DNA from: Candidatus Limisoma faecipullorum
Lineage (GTDB): Bacteria; Bacteroidota; Bacteroidia; Bacteroidales; Muribaculaceae
Direction: 5' to 3'
DNA: 37,703 bases
Assembly: GCA_017694955.1 (NCBI GenBank)
Contig: JADIMC010000114.1
Location: 1-37,703, forward strand
The position numbers were made by a program, and so were the translations under genes. This document shows, one piece after another, positions 1 through 8,700 of the stretch. Each line of letters starts with the position of its first letter. Position 1 is the first letter of the stretch. The notes beneath the pieces were generated by a model, which saw only the letters and a list, made by a program, of their open reading frames with translations, made no database searches and was not told the DNA's origin.

Positions 1-102
1 GTAGTACGTAGCGGTCAGTTGCGCAAGCGGTATATGCCGATGTTCAGACGCTTGTCGGGAAATGCTGATGCGGCGGTAGTGCTTAATTGTGTTAATGAAT
101 AG
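1..102 (+). CDS. 3' end of an unidentified protein (partial)
   Basis: Reading frame 1 is open from the first base to a TAG at 100-102 and gives 33 residues ending LNCVNE. The stretch is basic in its first half (RSGQLRKRYMPMFRR). The next frame, with an ATG at 113, starts 10 bases after this stop, which fits a gene series on the same strand. The rest of the gene lies left of the window. I do not recognise the family; the glycosyltransferase-like remnant just downstream would fit a polysaccharide or glycan biosynthesis region, but that is inference. Confidence 0.4.
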   Translation, partial: VVRSGQLRKRYMPMFRRLSGNADAAVVLNCVNE

Positions 103-112
103 ATGTGTGGCA

Positions 113-361
113 ATGAAGCATTTGCTCATATTAAGAAGCTCATTGTCATATACGGATCAAAAAACGTATAATAGTCAGGAGATAGGGCTTGCCAAGGATT
201 TGTGCAAAAAAGGGTACAAGGTTAGTGTTGTCCTCGCTGGCAGGGAAGAGTGTGTTGAAACGCAAGATGGTTGTACGGTCTGTTATTATGGTGCTGTTGC
301 TGTTGCCTGCATTGTATTTCTTGTTTGTATAGTGTGGGGTTGCAAGATTTTCCGGGATTGA
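113..361 (+). pseudogene. Truncated glycosyltransferase remnant (N-terminal fragment)
   Basis: From the ATG at 113 the frame encodes about 82 residues. The first 55 or so (MKHLLILRSSLSYTDQKTYN, then EIGLAKDLCKKGYKVSVVLAG) resemble the N-terminal Rossmann half of GT-B glycosyltransferases of family 4 type. The frame then runs into a short hydrophobic stretch (VAVACIVFLVCIVWGC) and stops at 361. A complete enzyme of this kind has roughly 350-400 residues, so this is a fragment. The tail does not look like glycosyltransferase sequence, and another frame across 252-330 also encodes a hydrophobic segment ending in a stop, as if the end of a membrane protein had been joined on. An in-place deletion is the simplest explanation. 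A GTG at 89 is an alternative start but overlaps the upstream gene. Confidence 0.45.
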
Positions 362-370
362 TTAATTTTG
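339..370 (+). promoter_or_regulatory. Bacteroidetes-type promoter for the rsmI-like gene
   Basis: The -7 element TAATTTTG at 363-370 matches TAnnTTTG exactly. A GTTG at 339-342 stands 20 bases upstream, in the position of the -33 TTTG box. Transcription would start near 377, about 13 bases before the ATG at 390. Confidence 0.5.
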
Positions 371-389
371 CATTAAATATTTCTTTTTG

Positions 390-1091
390 ATGGAATCCGC
401 ATTGTATTTGATACCTGTTACCCTTGGCGAATCGCCGTTGGAAAGGGTGTTGCCTTCTTATAACATAGAGGTGATAAGAGGAATACGGTATTTCATAGTG
501 GAGAATGTGCGTTCAGCCCGGCGTTTTTTGAGACGTTGCGATAAGAACATCGATATTGACAGCTTGACGTTTTTCACGCTCGACGAGCATACGCGTCCTG
601 AAGAAATGAGGGATTATCTGTCGCCGTTGCTTGCCGGGAATCCGATGGGAGTGGTGTCTGAAGCCGGATGCCCCGCCGTTGCGGATCCAGGTGCTGATGT
701 TGTGGCGATGGCGCAGTCGCGAGGGCTGCGGGTCATACCGTTGGTCGGACCGTCAAGCATCTTGTTGTCGCTTATGGCTTCCGGTTTTAATGGACAGAGC
801 TTTGCTTTCCATGGATATCTTCCTGTCGATTCCGTCCGTAGAGTGAAAAAACTGCACGAGCTGGAACTGGGGATAGCTGCCGGTCAGACCCAGATTTTTA
901 TCGAGACTCCTTATCGCAATAACAAATTGATTGCCGACATATGCAATACGGTTAAACGTAATCTGCGGCTCTGTGTTGCCTGCGATTTGACTTGTGAGAA
1001 TGAGACTGTGACGACTCGTCGTGTTGACGAATGGTCAAAGGGCGGATACGATTATGGAAAACGTCCGGCTATATTTTTATTGTATCATTGA
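390..1091 (+). CDS. RsmI-like SAM-dependent methyltransferase (tetrapyrrole methylase fold)
   Basis: The 233-residue protein belongs to the tetrapyrrole-methylase (SpoT/RsmI, YraL) superfamily. The glycine-proline stretch VVSEAGCPAVADPGADVV near residues 88-105 is the family hallmark that contributes to S-adenosylmethionine binding, and PLVGPSSILLSLMASGF follows as in RsmI. RsmI itself 2'-O-methylates C1402 of 16S rRNA. This protein is shorter than the 280-290 residues of E. coli RsmI and its N-terminus departs from the usual GTLYVVATPIGN. It belongs to the short Bacteroidetes version, whose exact target is less certain. I chose the ATG at 390 over the TTG at 387. The nuclease gene starts 2 bases after its stop, so the two are probably co-transcribed. 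Confidence 0.75.
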   Translation: MESALYLIPVTLGESPLERVLPSYNIEVIRGIRYFIVENVRSARRFLRRCDKNIDIDSLTFFTLDEHTRPEEMRDYLSPLLAGNPMGVVSEAGCPAVADPGADVVAMAQSRGLRVIPLVGPSSILLSLMASGFNGQSFAFHGYLPVDSVRRVKKLHELELGIAAGQTQIFIETPYRNNKLIADICNTVKRNLRLCVACDLTCENETVTTRRVDEWSKGGYDYGKRPAIFLLYH

Positions 1092-1093
1092 CG

Positions 1094-2071
1094 ATGGCTA
1101 AAAAGATAAAATTCAATTCATATCAGTATTCATTATTCGGTGATGATACGGAGCCGCTGGTCAAAGAGTCTGAGGATGGAGTCTCGGAACTCGAAACGCC
1201 CGAAGTTGATTTGCAGGAGACTAAGGTGCTGAAGTATATTAGTTTCGGCAGTGGCAGCAGTGGCAATTGTGCGTATCTTGGAAATGAAGACGGAGGCATT
1301 CTTATCGATGCCGGCGTGGATATGCGGAAGGTGGTGGACGGTCTGCAGGCAAACGGAATCAGTCCGGAGTCGGTAAAGGGCATTTGTCTTACTCACGATC
1401 ATAGCGACCATGTGCGCTATGTGTATGCGTTTTTACGTAAATATAGAAATACGGGACTGTTCTGTACGAACAGGGTGCTTGGTGGCATTTTCCGCAGACA
1501 TAGCATATCGCGGCGGGTAAAGGATTACCATGTGGCTATTTTTAAGGAAATACCTTTCAAGTTGGCTGGCTTCGAAATAACGGCATTCGAAGTGTCGCAC
1601 GATGGGACTTGCAATTCCGGGTTCTCGATTGATTTCGAGGGGGTGAAGTTCGTGATTGCCACAGATTTGGGCGCTGTGACAGACCGGGCGCGATATTATA
1701 TGTCGCAATCTGATTATCTGGTGATAGAGAGCAATTATGACGCAAAAATGCTGGCGGAAGGCAAATATCCGGAATATTTGAAAAACAGGATACGGACCGA
1801 CGAGGGGCATCTCGACAATGCTGATACGGCGGCCTTTGTGTCGGAAATATATGGTCCGCGTCTGAAATATGTGTTTTTGTGCCATCTTAGTGAGGACAAC
1901 AATACTCCGGAATTGGCGCGCAGGACCGTTGTTGATGCCTTGGTTGCCAAAGGCGTTTCCGTTGGAGAGGGGACGGAGTCGCTTGTTGACCGCTCGAAGG
2001 ATTTGCAGGTGGTTGTGCTTCCTCGCTACGATATAACACGCTGCTATAAATTTATTGTGACAACTGATTAG
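1094..2071 (+). CDS. Metallo-beta-lactamase-fold hydrolase, YycJ/WalJ-like nuclease
   Basis: The 325-residue protein has the core of a metallo-beta-lactamase-fold nuclease: FGSGSSGNCAYL and GGILIDAGV open the fold, THDHSDHV is the HxHxDH metal motif, and the later histidines (VSHDGT, CHLSEDNNTPE) fit the remaining metal ligands. The order matches YycJ/WalJ exonucleases, which bind two divalent metals and act on DNA or RNA in the cytoplasm. About 45 polar residues precede the domain. The ATG at 1094 is preferred to an upstream GTG at 1031, which would lie inside the methyltransferase gene; the 2-base gap suggests one operon. The substrate cannot be told from sequence. Confidence 0.8.
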   Translation: MAKKIKFNSYQYSLFGDDTEPLVKESEDGVSELETPEVDLQETKVLKYISFGSGSSGNCAYLGNEDGGILIDAGVDMRKVVDGLQANGISPESVKGICLTHDHSDHVRYVYAFLRKYRNTGLFCTNRVLGGIFRRHSISRRVKDYHVAIFKEIPFKLAGFEITAFEVSHDGTCNSGFSIDFEGVKFVIATDLGAVTDRARYYMSQSDYLVIESNYDAKMLAEGKYPEYLKNRIRTDEGHLDNADTAAFVSEIYGPRLKYVFLCHLSEDNNTPELARRTVVDALVAKGVSVGEGTESLVDRSKDLQVVVLPRYDITRCYKFIVTTD

Positions 2072-2143
2072 GCTGTAAGACAGCTTGTTGATTATTGCTG
2101 TATATGGCATGGTTTGGCATTTTTGCAGAAAAAGTGCAGAAAA

Positions 2144-2175
2144 TTTGCACGAATGGGAAATTAGCCATACCTTTG
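2144..2175 (+). promoter_or_regulatory. Promoter of tRNA-Leu(CAA)
   Basis: TTTG at 2144-2147 and TACCTTTG at 2168-2175 are separated by exactly 20 bases, a textbook fit to the Bacteroidetes -33/-7 pattern. The -33 box lies in a small inverted repeat (GTGCA at 2134-2138, TGCAC at 2146-2150). Transcription would start around 2182, about 25 bases before the tRNA. Confidence 0.7.
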
Positions 2176-2206
2176 CAATCGCAAAAGCCAATTGCGCAAA
2201 GCTAAT

Positions 2207-2290
2207 GCCCAGATGGCGGAATTGGTAGACGCGCTGGTCTCAAACACCAGTGGAGTAAAATCCATCCCGGTTCGATCCCGGGTCTGGGTA
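2207..2290 (+). tRNA. tRNA-Leu (anticodon CAA)
   Basis: This 84-base class II tRNA has an acceptor stem GCCCAGA/TCTGGGT with a G-U first pair and discriminator A at 2290. The anticodon stem CTGGT/ACCAG encloses the loop CTCAAAC, giving anticodon CAA, which reads UUG. A variable arm and the TTCGATC T-loop are present. The 3' CCA is not encoded. It has its own promoter and terminator, so it is a single-gene unit. Confidence 0.95.
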
Positions 2291-2292
2291 CG

Positions 2293-2335
2293 AAGAGCGA
2301 CTGACAACTCGGTGAGTTCCGGTCGCTCTTTTTTT
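2293..2335 (+). terminator. Intrinsic terminator after tRNA-Leu
   Basis: The 9-bp perfect stem AAGAGCGAC (2293-2301) / GTCGCTCTT (2322-2330) is followed by an uninterrupted T run to 2335. It ends the tRNA unit before cutC. Confidence 0.85.
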
Positions 2336-2389
2336 GTGAGAAAAAGGAAGAATATTTCGGTTTTGGCATATTTAAGTCGGATTTGAATT

Positions 2390-3136
2390 ATGAAGGAATA
2401 TAAGTTTGAGGTGTGCGCCAATTCGGTTGAGAGCTGCATCGAGGCGGAAAAAGGCGGTGCAGGCCGCGTTGAATTGTGCGCTTCAATCCCTGAGGGTGGG
2501 ACGACACCGTCGTATGGCGAGATTGTGATGGCCCGCCGTATGATAGGCATAAAGTTGCACGTGATAATCCGTCCGCGTGGTGGCGACTTCATTTATACCC
2601 CCTTGGAGCTTTCCACGATGGTGGAGGACATCAGGATGGCGCGTATGGCTGGCGCTGACGGCTTGGTGTTCGGTTGCCTCACTGCCGATGGCGATGTCGA
2701 TATGGCGACGATGGCAAGGTTGATGGCTGCTTCTGATGGGTTGCCCGTTACATTCCATCGTGCCTTCGACCGTTGCCGGAAGCCTTTCACGGCATTGGAA
2801 CAGCTTGTGGGTCTTGGTGTGAAGCACATACTGACATCGGGACAGCAGCCCACCGCTCCGGAAGGGGCGGCACTGCTCAAAGAGCTGCAAGTGAAATCGG
2901 CCGGAAGGATAACGATAATGGCTGGATGCGGCGTGAATGAGACCAATATACGTCAGCTTGCCGATTCCACCGGAATAACGGAATTTCATTTTTCCGCGCG
3001 TGAGAAAAAGAAAAGCCACTCCCTGTTGCAGAATCCGGAAGTGGCTATGGGTAGCACTGGAATAGACGAATATACACGTGAAGTGACCACGGCAGCCCGT
3101 GTACGCCGCACAATTGCAACCCTGTTGCAAGGATAG
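2390..3136 (+). CDS. cutC: Copper homeostasis protein CutC
   Basis: The 248-residue protein is a full-length CutC-family TIM barrel. It starts FEVCANSVESCIEAEKGGA, then GRVELCASIPEGGTTPSYGE, IRPRGGDF, DGLVFGCLTADGDVD, TFHRAFDR and a late IMAGCGVN, all family hallmarks. CutC was named from E. coli copper tolerance, but its role there has been disputed and no enzyme activity is settled. The ATG at 2390 follows the tRNA terminator. The ZntA-like ATPase starts 35 bases downstream but has its own promoter. The neighbouring metal genes suggest a small metal-homeostasis group. Confidence 0.9.
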   Translation: MKEYKFEVCANSVESCIEAEKGGAGRVELCASIPEGGTTPSYGEIVMARRMIGIKLHVIIRPRGGDFIYTPLELSTMVEDIRMARMAGADGLVFGCLTADGDVDMATMARLMAASDGLPVTFHRAFDRCRKPFTALEQLVGLGVKHILTSGQQPTAPEGAALLKELQVKSAGRITIMAGCGVNETNIRQLADSTGITEFHFSAREKKKSHSLLQNPEVAMGSTGIDEYTREVTTAARVRRTIATLLQG

Positions 3137-3141
3137 ATGGG

Positions 3142-3160
3142 TAATTTTGTAGCACAAAAT
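3142..3160 (+). promoter_or_regulatory. Metal-efflux promoter -7 element with overlapping 17-bp palindrome
   Basis: TAATTTTG at 3142-3149 is an exact TAnnTTTG -7 element; no clear -33 box stands at the usual distance. It overlaps a perfect inverted repeat, ATTTTGT (3144-3150), AGC, ACAAAAT (3154-3160), which ends 12 bases before the ATPase start codon. Odd-centred palindromes of this size are typical binding sites of dimeric Fur-family proteins, and such a regulator is encoded next to the ATPase at 5125. That it binds here is inference. Two TTGCAA palindromes at 3114-3119 and 3125-3130 lie just upstream. Confidence 0.5.
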
Positions 3161-3171
3161 GAAAGTTGATT

Positions 3172-5097
3172 ATGTGCTGCAATCATTGTTACGGAAAAAG
3201 CTGCGATACGGCTAATCCGCATAATTACAAAAGGTGGATGCCGGCAATCGTTTCCGCGGTGCTTTTGGCCGCGGGTCTGTCATTTCAATATGGCAGCGAT
3301 GGGTTTGCCGTCAGTCAATATCGTTGGGTTTTGTTCGTCCTTGCTTATTTGCCGGTAGGTTTGCCTGTTATGAAAGAGGCATGGGAAGAGGGCGTCTATG
3401 GAAAGGATTTTTTCAATGAGTTTTTGTTGATGACGATTGCTTCGATAGGAGCGTTCTGTATAGGCGAATATCCTGAAGCGGTGGCCGTGATGTTGTTTTA
3501 CTCGGTAGGTGAGGCATTGCAGGAACAGGCTGTTGAGCGTGCGAAAGGCAGCATACAGGCATTGCTCGATGTGCGTCCTGAGACGACCACGGTGATTGCT
3601 GACGATGGCTCATCTATGGTGAAGCATCCTTCAGAAGTGCTACCTGGTATGGTCGTTGAGGTTAAAACCGGAGAGAGATTGCCGTTGGACGGCATTTTGC
3701 TTGACGAGCACGCTTCGTTTGACACGGCTGCATTGACAGGCGAGAGCGTTCCGCGGACGGTTGAAAAGGGCGGGAGCGTGCTTGCCGGAATGATAGCTAC
3801 GGCCTCAGCCGTGAGGGTCCGTGTGACTAAACCGTTTGCCGACAGTGCGTTGTCGCGTATTCTCCGTATGGTGGAAGAAGCTAATGAGCGAAAGGCTCCT
3901 GCTGAATTGTTCATACGTAAATTTGCCAGGATATATACACCTGTTGTCATTGCGCTTGCCGTGCTGATAGCGGCAGTTCTACCATTTGTGGCGGATTTCG
4001 AGTTCTCGGAATCTCTCTACCGCGGTTTGGTTTTCTTGGTTGTATCCTGTCCTTGCGCGTTGGTAGTAAGCATTCCCTTGAGCTATTTTGCTGGTATCGG
4101 GGCGGCTTCCCGTAACGGGATATTGTTTAAGGGCGGCAATTATCTTTCGGAAATATCCAAGTTGGACATGGTGGTATTTGACAAGACAGGAACGCTGACT
4201 ACCGGGCATTTCGGAGTGAAGCGGATAGAGACAGCTTCCGGTACGGATGAAGAAAGTTTACTTTCCATAATCGCTTCGGTCGAGGCAATGAGCACGCACC
4301 CGATTGCCAAGGCGATTGTGGAATATTGTAAATCGAAGAACATAAAAGCCGATTATGCGGTGGAGGCTGTTGAAGAATCTGCAGGAGGAGGACTGAAGGC
4401 ATTTACCGCAGGCAGGCGCGTGGTAATCGGCAATATGTCGTTCCTGATGCAGGAAGGAGCGAAAGGTTTGCCGGATTTTTCGTCGGAAATCGATACTGTT
4501 GTAGTCTGCTCGATTGATGGCGAATATTCCGGGGCGGTTTTCCTCGCCGATGAGGTTAAGCCAGATTCAAAAGATGCGGTGGCGGCTCTGTATGCGGAAG
4601 GAGTGAAAAAGACGGCTATACTTTCGGGCGATAAATCTGCGATTGTGGCAGATTTGGCAAAAAAGCTCAGAGTGACGCAATTTGCAGGTGATTTGTTGCC
4701 GTCGGGCAAAGTTGACGCGTTCAGGCGTATGATGCAGGATGCCGATGGTGCAGTGGCGTTTGTGGGCGACGGCATAAACGATGCTCCTGTGCTTGCGATG
4801 AGTAATGTAGGCATTGCCATGGGAGGTCTTGGCAGTGATGCCGCAATCGAAACTGCCGATGTCGTAATACAGGACGACAAACCGTCGAAAGTGGCTAAGG
4901 CTGTGCGTATAGGGCGGGTGACGAAGCGCATAGTGGCTCAGAACATTGTGTTTGCAATAGCTTTTAAAGTGGGGGTGCTGCTGTTGGGTGCATTCGGATT
5001 GGCAGGACTGTGGGAAGCCGTGTTTGCCGATGTCGGTGTGGCATTGCTTGCCGTGCTCAACGCATTGCGGATACAGTGGGTTGTTGGTGGAAAATGA
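3172..5097 (+). CDS. Heavy-metal P1B-type ATPase, Zn/Cd exporter type
   Basis: The 641-residue inner-membrane pump has all P-type ATPase signatures: TGES near residue 188 (actuator), SCPCAL near 292 (transmembrane metal site), phosphorylated Asp337 in DKTGT, STHPIA (the HP motif of P1B pumps) and GDGINDAP near 532. A lysine near 598 (AFKVG) and an aspartate near 618 (FADVG) in the last membrane segments are the P1B-2 signature, pointing to Zn2+, Cd2+ or Pb2+ export. There is no N-terminal HMA domain, only a short Cys/His-rich start (MCCNHCYGKSCD) that may bind metal. The ATG at 3172 is preferred to the TTG at 3166. The Fur-family gene follows after 27 bases. Confidence 0.88.
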   Translation: MCCNHCYGKSCDTANPHNYKRWMPAIVSAVLLAAGLSFQYGSDGFAVSQYRWVLFVLAYLPVGLPVMKEAWEEGVYGKDFFNEFLLMTIASIGAFCIGEYPEAVAVMLFYSVGEALQEQAVERAKGSIQALLDVRPETTTVIADDGSSMVKHPSEVLPGMVVEVKTGERLPLDGILLDEHASFDTAALTGESVPRTVEKGGSVLAGMIATASAVRVRVTKPFADSALSRILRMVEEANERKAPAELFIRKFARIYTPVVIALAVLIAAVLPFVADFEFSESLYRGLVFLVVSCPCALVVSIPLSYFAGIGAASRNGILFKGGNYLSEISKLDMVVFDKTGTLTTGHFGVKRIETASGTDEESLLSIIASVEAMSTHPIAKAIVEYCKSKNIKADYAVEAVEESAGGGLKAFTAGRRVVIGNMSFLMQEGAKGLPDFSSEIDTVVVCSIDGEYSGAVFLADEVKPDSKDAVAALYAEGVKKTAILSGDKSAIVADLAKKLRVTQFAGDLLPSGKVDAFRRMMQDADGAVAFVGDGINDAPVLAMSNVGIAMGGLGSDAAIETADVVIQDDKPSKVAKAVRIGRVTKRIVAQNIVFAIAFKVGVLLLGAFGLAGLWEAVFADVGVALLAVLNALRIQWVVGGK

Positions 5098-5098
5098 T

Positions 5099-5106
5099 TA
5101 TATTTG
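5099..5106 (+). promoter_or_regulatory. Possible internal promoter -7 element before the Fur-family gene
   Basis: TATATTTG matches TAnnTTTG and lies 18 bases before the ATG at 5125. I see no good -33 box at 19-21 bases, so it is a weak candidate. The regulator may simply be read from the ATPase promoter. Confidence 0.25.
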
Positions 5107-5124
5107 CAATGATTTAATGGAGAA

Positions 5125-5556
5125 ATGGCCGAAGAACAGAAATATCTGGATATGTTGGCTTTGCGGGAAATAAAGCCTACGGCGTTGCGCCTTATGATAT
5201 TGAGGACAATGCTCGGCAGCGGTTGCGCCATGTCGTTGCTTGATATTACCGACGCTTTGGTGACTGTTGACAAGTCCACGGTTTCGCGTACACTTGCCTT
5301 GTTTCTGGAGCATCATCTCATCCACAGCATTGACGATGGGTCCGGTTCTTTGAAATATGCGGTCTGTTCCAATGAATGCACCTGTCATGTTGACGATTTG
5401 CATACCCATTTCTATTGCACGCATTGTCATCGCACGCTGTGTATGCGAGGCCTTCCTGTCCCGGTCGTGCATCTCCCTGAGAATTTTATTTTGGAAAGCG
5501 TGAACTACGTGATGAAAGGTGTCTGCGCTGATTGTGCTAAAAAGCACAGATTCTAA
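5125..5556 (+). CDS. Fur-family metal-dependent transcriptional regulator
   Basis: The 143-residue protein has the Fur layout. The N-terminal winged helix includes KPTALRLMILRTML and DKSTVSRTLALFLEHHLIH. The C-terminal dimerisation domain carries HTHFYCTHCHRTLC and CADCAKKH, two CxxC pairs that usually hold structural zinc. The His- and Cys-rich segment CSNECTCHVDDLHTH is suited to a regulatory metal site. Pairing with a P1B-2 pump suggests a zinc-sensing (Zur-like) role, although whether it represses or activates export cannot be read from sequence. It is 27 bases behind the ATPase and probably in its transcript. PerR or true Fur are alternatives. Confidence 0.8.
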   Translation: MAEEQKYLDMLALREIKPTALRLMILRTMLGSGCAMSLLDITDALVTVDKSTVSRTLALFLEHHLIHSIDDGSGSLKYAVCSNECTCHVDDLHTHFYCTHCHRTLCMRGLPVPVVHLPENFILESVNYVMKGVCADCAKKHRF

Positions 5557-5638
5557 TACCGTGTTGTTGTGGGTATTATGTGATGCGCAAGGGTCCATCG
5601 AACGGGAATTCCGGGCGTGTCAGCTTTATAGCAATTTT

Positions 5639-5689
5639 TAGCATTTTCCATAAGAAATGCTATCGTCTTGAATATATTTAGTACTTTTG
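5639..5689 (+). promoter_or_regulatory. Putative promoter and upstream palindrome of the large secreted protein
   Basis: TACTTTTG at 5682-5689 is an exact -7 match 57 bases before the start codon; no convincing -33 TTTG is present. Where a -33 box or activator site would lie there is an inverted repeat, TAGCATTT (5639-5646) and AAATGCTA (5655-5662), with an 8-base spacer. It may be an operator or the base of a hairpin. The rest of the 190-base gap after the Fur-family gene is AT-rich with nothing else seen. Confidence 0.4.
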
Positions 5690-5746
5690 TAGGGAAATTA
5701 TTGCTTAAGTATTCTCATTCTTAATATTTATAAAATTAAAAATCTT

Positions 5747-8700
5747 ATGTGTAAATTCAAGGCTTGCTTAAAAGCCGCATTTCTTGCGCTCTGCCTTGTC
5801 TTTTCTTTTTCAATGAAAGCCGCAGGCTTGCCGTTGAAAATGAATAACGGGCAGGAATTGGATGCTTATGGCATCTTGTTGTTTGACCAAGGAAGTCAGA
5901 CAAACCAAATCGTCTCTTTCAAGATTCCATCAGTTGACAGTTTTAATTCGCTGTTTTCTATGGGGTCGCTCTATGCAACGGCAGGAGCTTGTGTTGATGG
6001 GAAATATTATTTTGTCAGCACGGCGTTCGGGACAACTTCCTCAGCTCCTGATAAGTTGTACTGTTTTGATCTCGACACGCAGGCCACACCTGAGGAAGTA
6101 GGGAGCATCACCGGTATTGAGAACAAGGTGAATGCCATCACCTACGATTATTCCACAGGCACGATGTTTCTTGTGGCGTGCAATCTGGGTGCGACTGGAG
6201 AGCAGGGATTCGGTGCGCTTTACACAATCGACATTAAAAATGCCGCAGTAACTAAAGTCGCAGACCTTGACCGTTATTTCTTTGCTATGGCATGCACTTA
6301 TGACGGGCAGCTTTATGGCGTGACTAAGTATGGGGATTTTTGTAAAATAAATAAGACCGACGGCGCTGTTGAAGTAATCGGTGCTACCGGTTACAGCCCT
6401 ACCGGCGACAGCTCGCTTGAATTCAATCATACTGACGGTACTCTTTATTGGGCTGTCAACAGTATGATTCCTGGATATGGCGATACTAATGATATTCTTT
6501 GCACTATCGACCTTGCGACAGGAAAGGCTACGGAGGTCGGAACACTCGGCTCTGCCGGCGATGCTTCGATTACAGGTATGTACATACCGTTCAATGCTTC
6601 AGCAACCGGTACTCCTGATGCTGTCTCGGACTTTGTTGTCACTCCTGATGCCAATGGCGCATGCAAGGCAACGCTTGAATGGTTCAATCCGTCAACCGTA
6701 TTCAATGGTGGAGAACTCGCTTCATTGAAGCAGGTTGACATTTACCGTAACGACGAATTGATAGAGAGTCTTGCGGATGAGGATGCCAAGACGCCGGGAG
6801 TTTATATTGAATATGTCGATGAAATAGAAGGGGAGACCGGTTTGCTCGTTGAATACAAGGTTGTGCCTGTCAATGAGGTAGGTAATGGCGTGGAAGCTGT
6901 TGCCGAGGTCTATGTGGGCAAGGATGTGCCTGCAGCTCCAGGTAGCGTTTCGGTAGTGAAGAATGCACCGGATGATGTCACGATTGCATGGACTGCTCCT
7001 GAAACAGGCTTGAATGGCGGGTGGATCGACCGCGCTTCGCTTGTCTATACGGTGAAACGTGGTGAAGTGACAGTCGCTGACGGTATTTCTGAGCTGACAT
7101 TTAATGACAAGGTTACGGAAATAAGCACTTATACGTATGAAGTCATAGCTTCAACGGCTAATGGCGAAGGCGGAAAGGTTGTGGCAGAGCCTGTGGTGCT
7201 CGGTCCGGCCAACAAGATGCCGTATAACTGCACATTCACTACCGAAGAGCTTAAGGCTTGGCAGATTGTCGATGCCGACAATGACGGGCGTGTATGGTCT
7301 GCCGGTTATACTGGCGGAATGCAGTATAACAATCCTACTTATCCGCCATCGACAACCGCTTCAGATGACTGGTTGATTTCTCATTCATTCTATCTTGAGG
7401 CTGGCAAGAACTATAAGTTTGCCATTGACATCAAGACTTCGAGCAGCGGTGCGGCTAATCTGAAAATGTGTCTTGGAAAAGAAGGCACTGTGGAAGCTAT
7501 GACCACTACATTGCTCGATTTGCCTGATTATCGTTCGGAATACCTTAATTACTCTTATCAGTGGAACACGGAAGAAACGATGTTCACTGTAGAGGAAACA
7601 GGTTATTATAATATAGGAATTTATACATATTCCGCAGCAAAGACAGGTTTTCTGTATGTCAATAATGTGTCGCTTGAGCAAATCGCTGACAACAATCTGC
7701 TTTTGGATGCGTTCACTGGTCCGGCATACGTGGTGGCAGGGAACTCCTACACTTACACGGCCACGGTGCTCAACAAGGGCAAGAACGCTGCCTCTTCGTA
7801 TTCTGTCAATCTGATAAATGCGGAATCAGGAGAAACGTTGGCGACTGCTGCAAGCGCAGCGGCGCTCGAGGCCGGCGCTTCCGCTGAATTGACGTTAGTG
7901 TGGACTCCTGAGTCGGAAGGCAATATTTCGGTAGCTGCGAAAGTGGATTATGATGCGGACGAGATAGAAAGCGACGACACATCCGACGCTATCGCCGTGG
8001 AAGTGCGCCCTGCCGGTTCTGCCGAATATGTTGAGCTTGCTCCTACCGGGTGGAATCAATATGCTATCGCAAGTCTGTATTATAAATATGCGGTAGCACA
8101 GAATGTCTATACTGCAGAAGAGCTCGGTCACGATTGCGGAGTGATAGAATCGTATTCGTTCTATGTTAACAGTTCTTCTCCGTCTGCTGTTGAGGCAGTA
8201 CCGTTCAAAGTTTATATGGCAAATACTTCCGCTGCCCCGACCGACCGCACTTGGATACCGGAATCGGAATGGACGCTTGTATATGACGGCACAATCGACA
8301 TCCCTGACGGACAATCTACTGTCAAAGTGACGCTTGACAAGAAATTCCAGTTGGAAAAAGGCAAGAATCTGGCAGTGTTTACCACACACGACCTTGGCGA
8401 CAAGTATTATAGCGGGGTGGTGTTCGGTACTTACAGCATAGCAGATTCGTATGGTACATATTATTATACGTCAAGTTGGACTGAATTCAGTTATAGCAGC
8501 TACGGCTCTTCATTGTTCAATCAGAAAGCGGCCATAGCATTGGATATGCAGTGTTCGGGCGCAGTGATTTCAGGAACGTTGACCGATGCCGACGGCAATC
8601 CTGTGGCAGGCGCGCTTGTGACATTGTCGGGTGACAATATTACCACAACGTCGGATGAAAATGGTGAATATGCGTTCTATGCAGTGAAAGACGGCTCTTA

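Noticed and set aside
2192..2386. 64-codon frame through tRNA-Leu
   Set aside because: It is a translation of the tRNA and its terminator.
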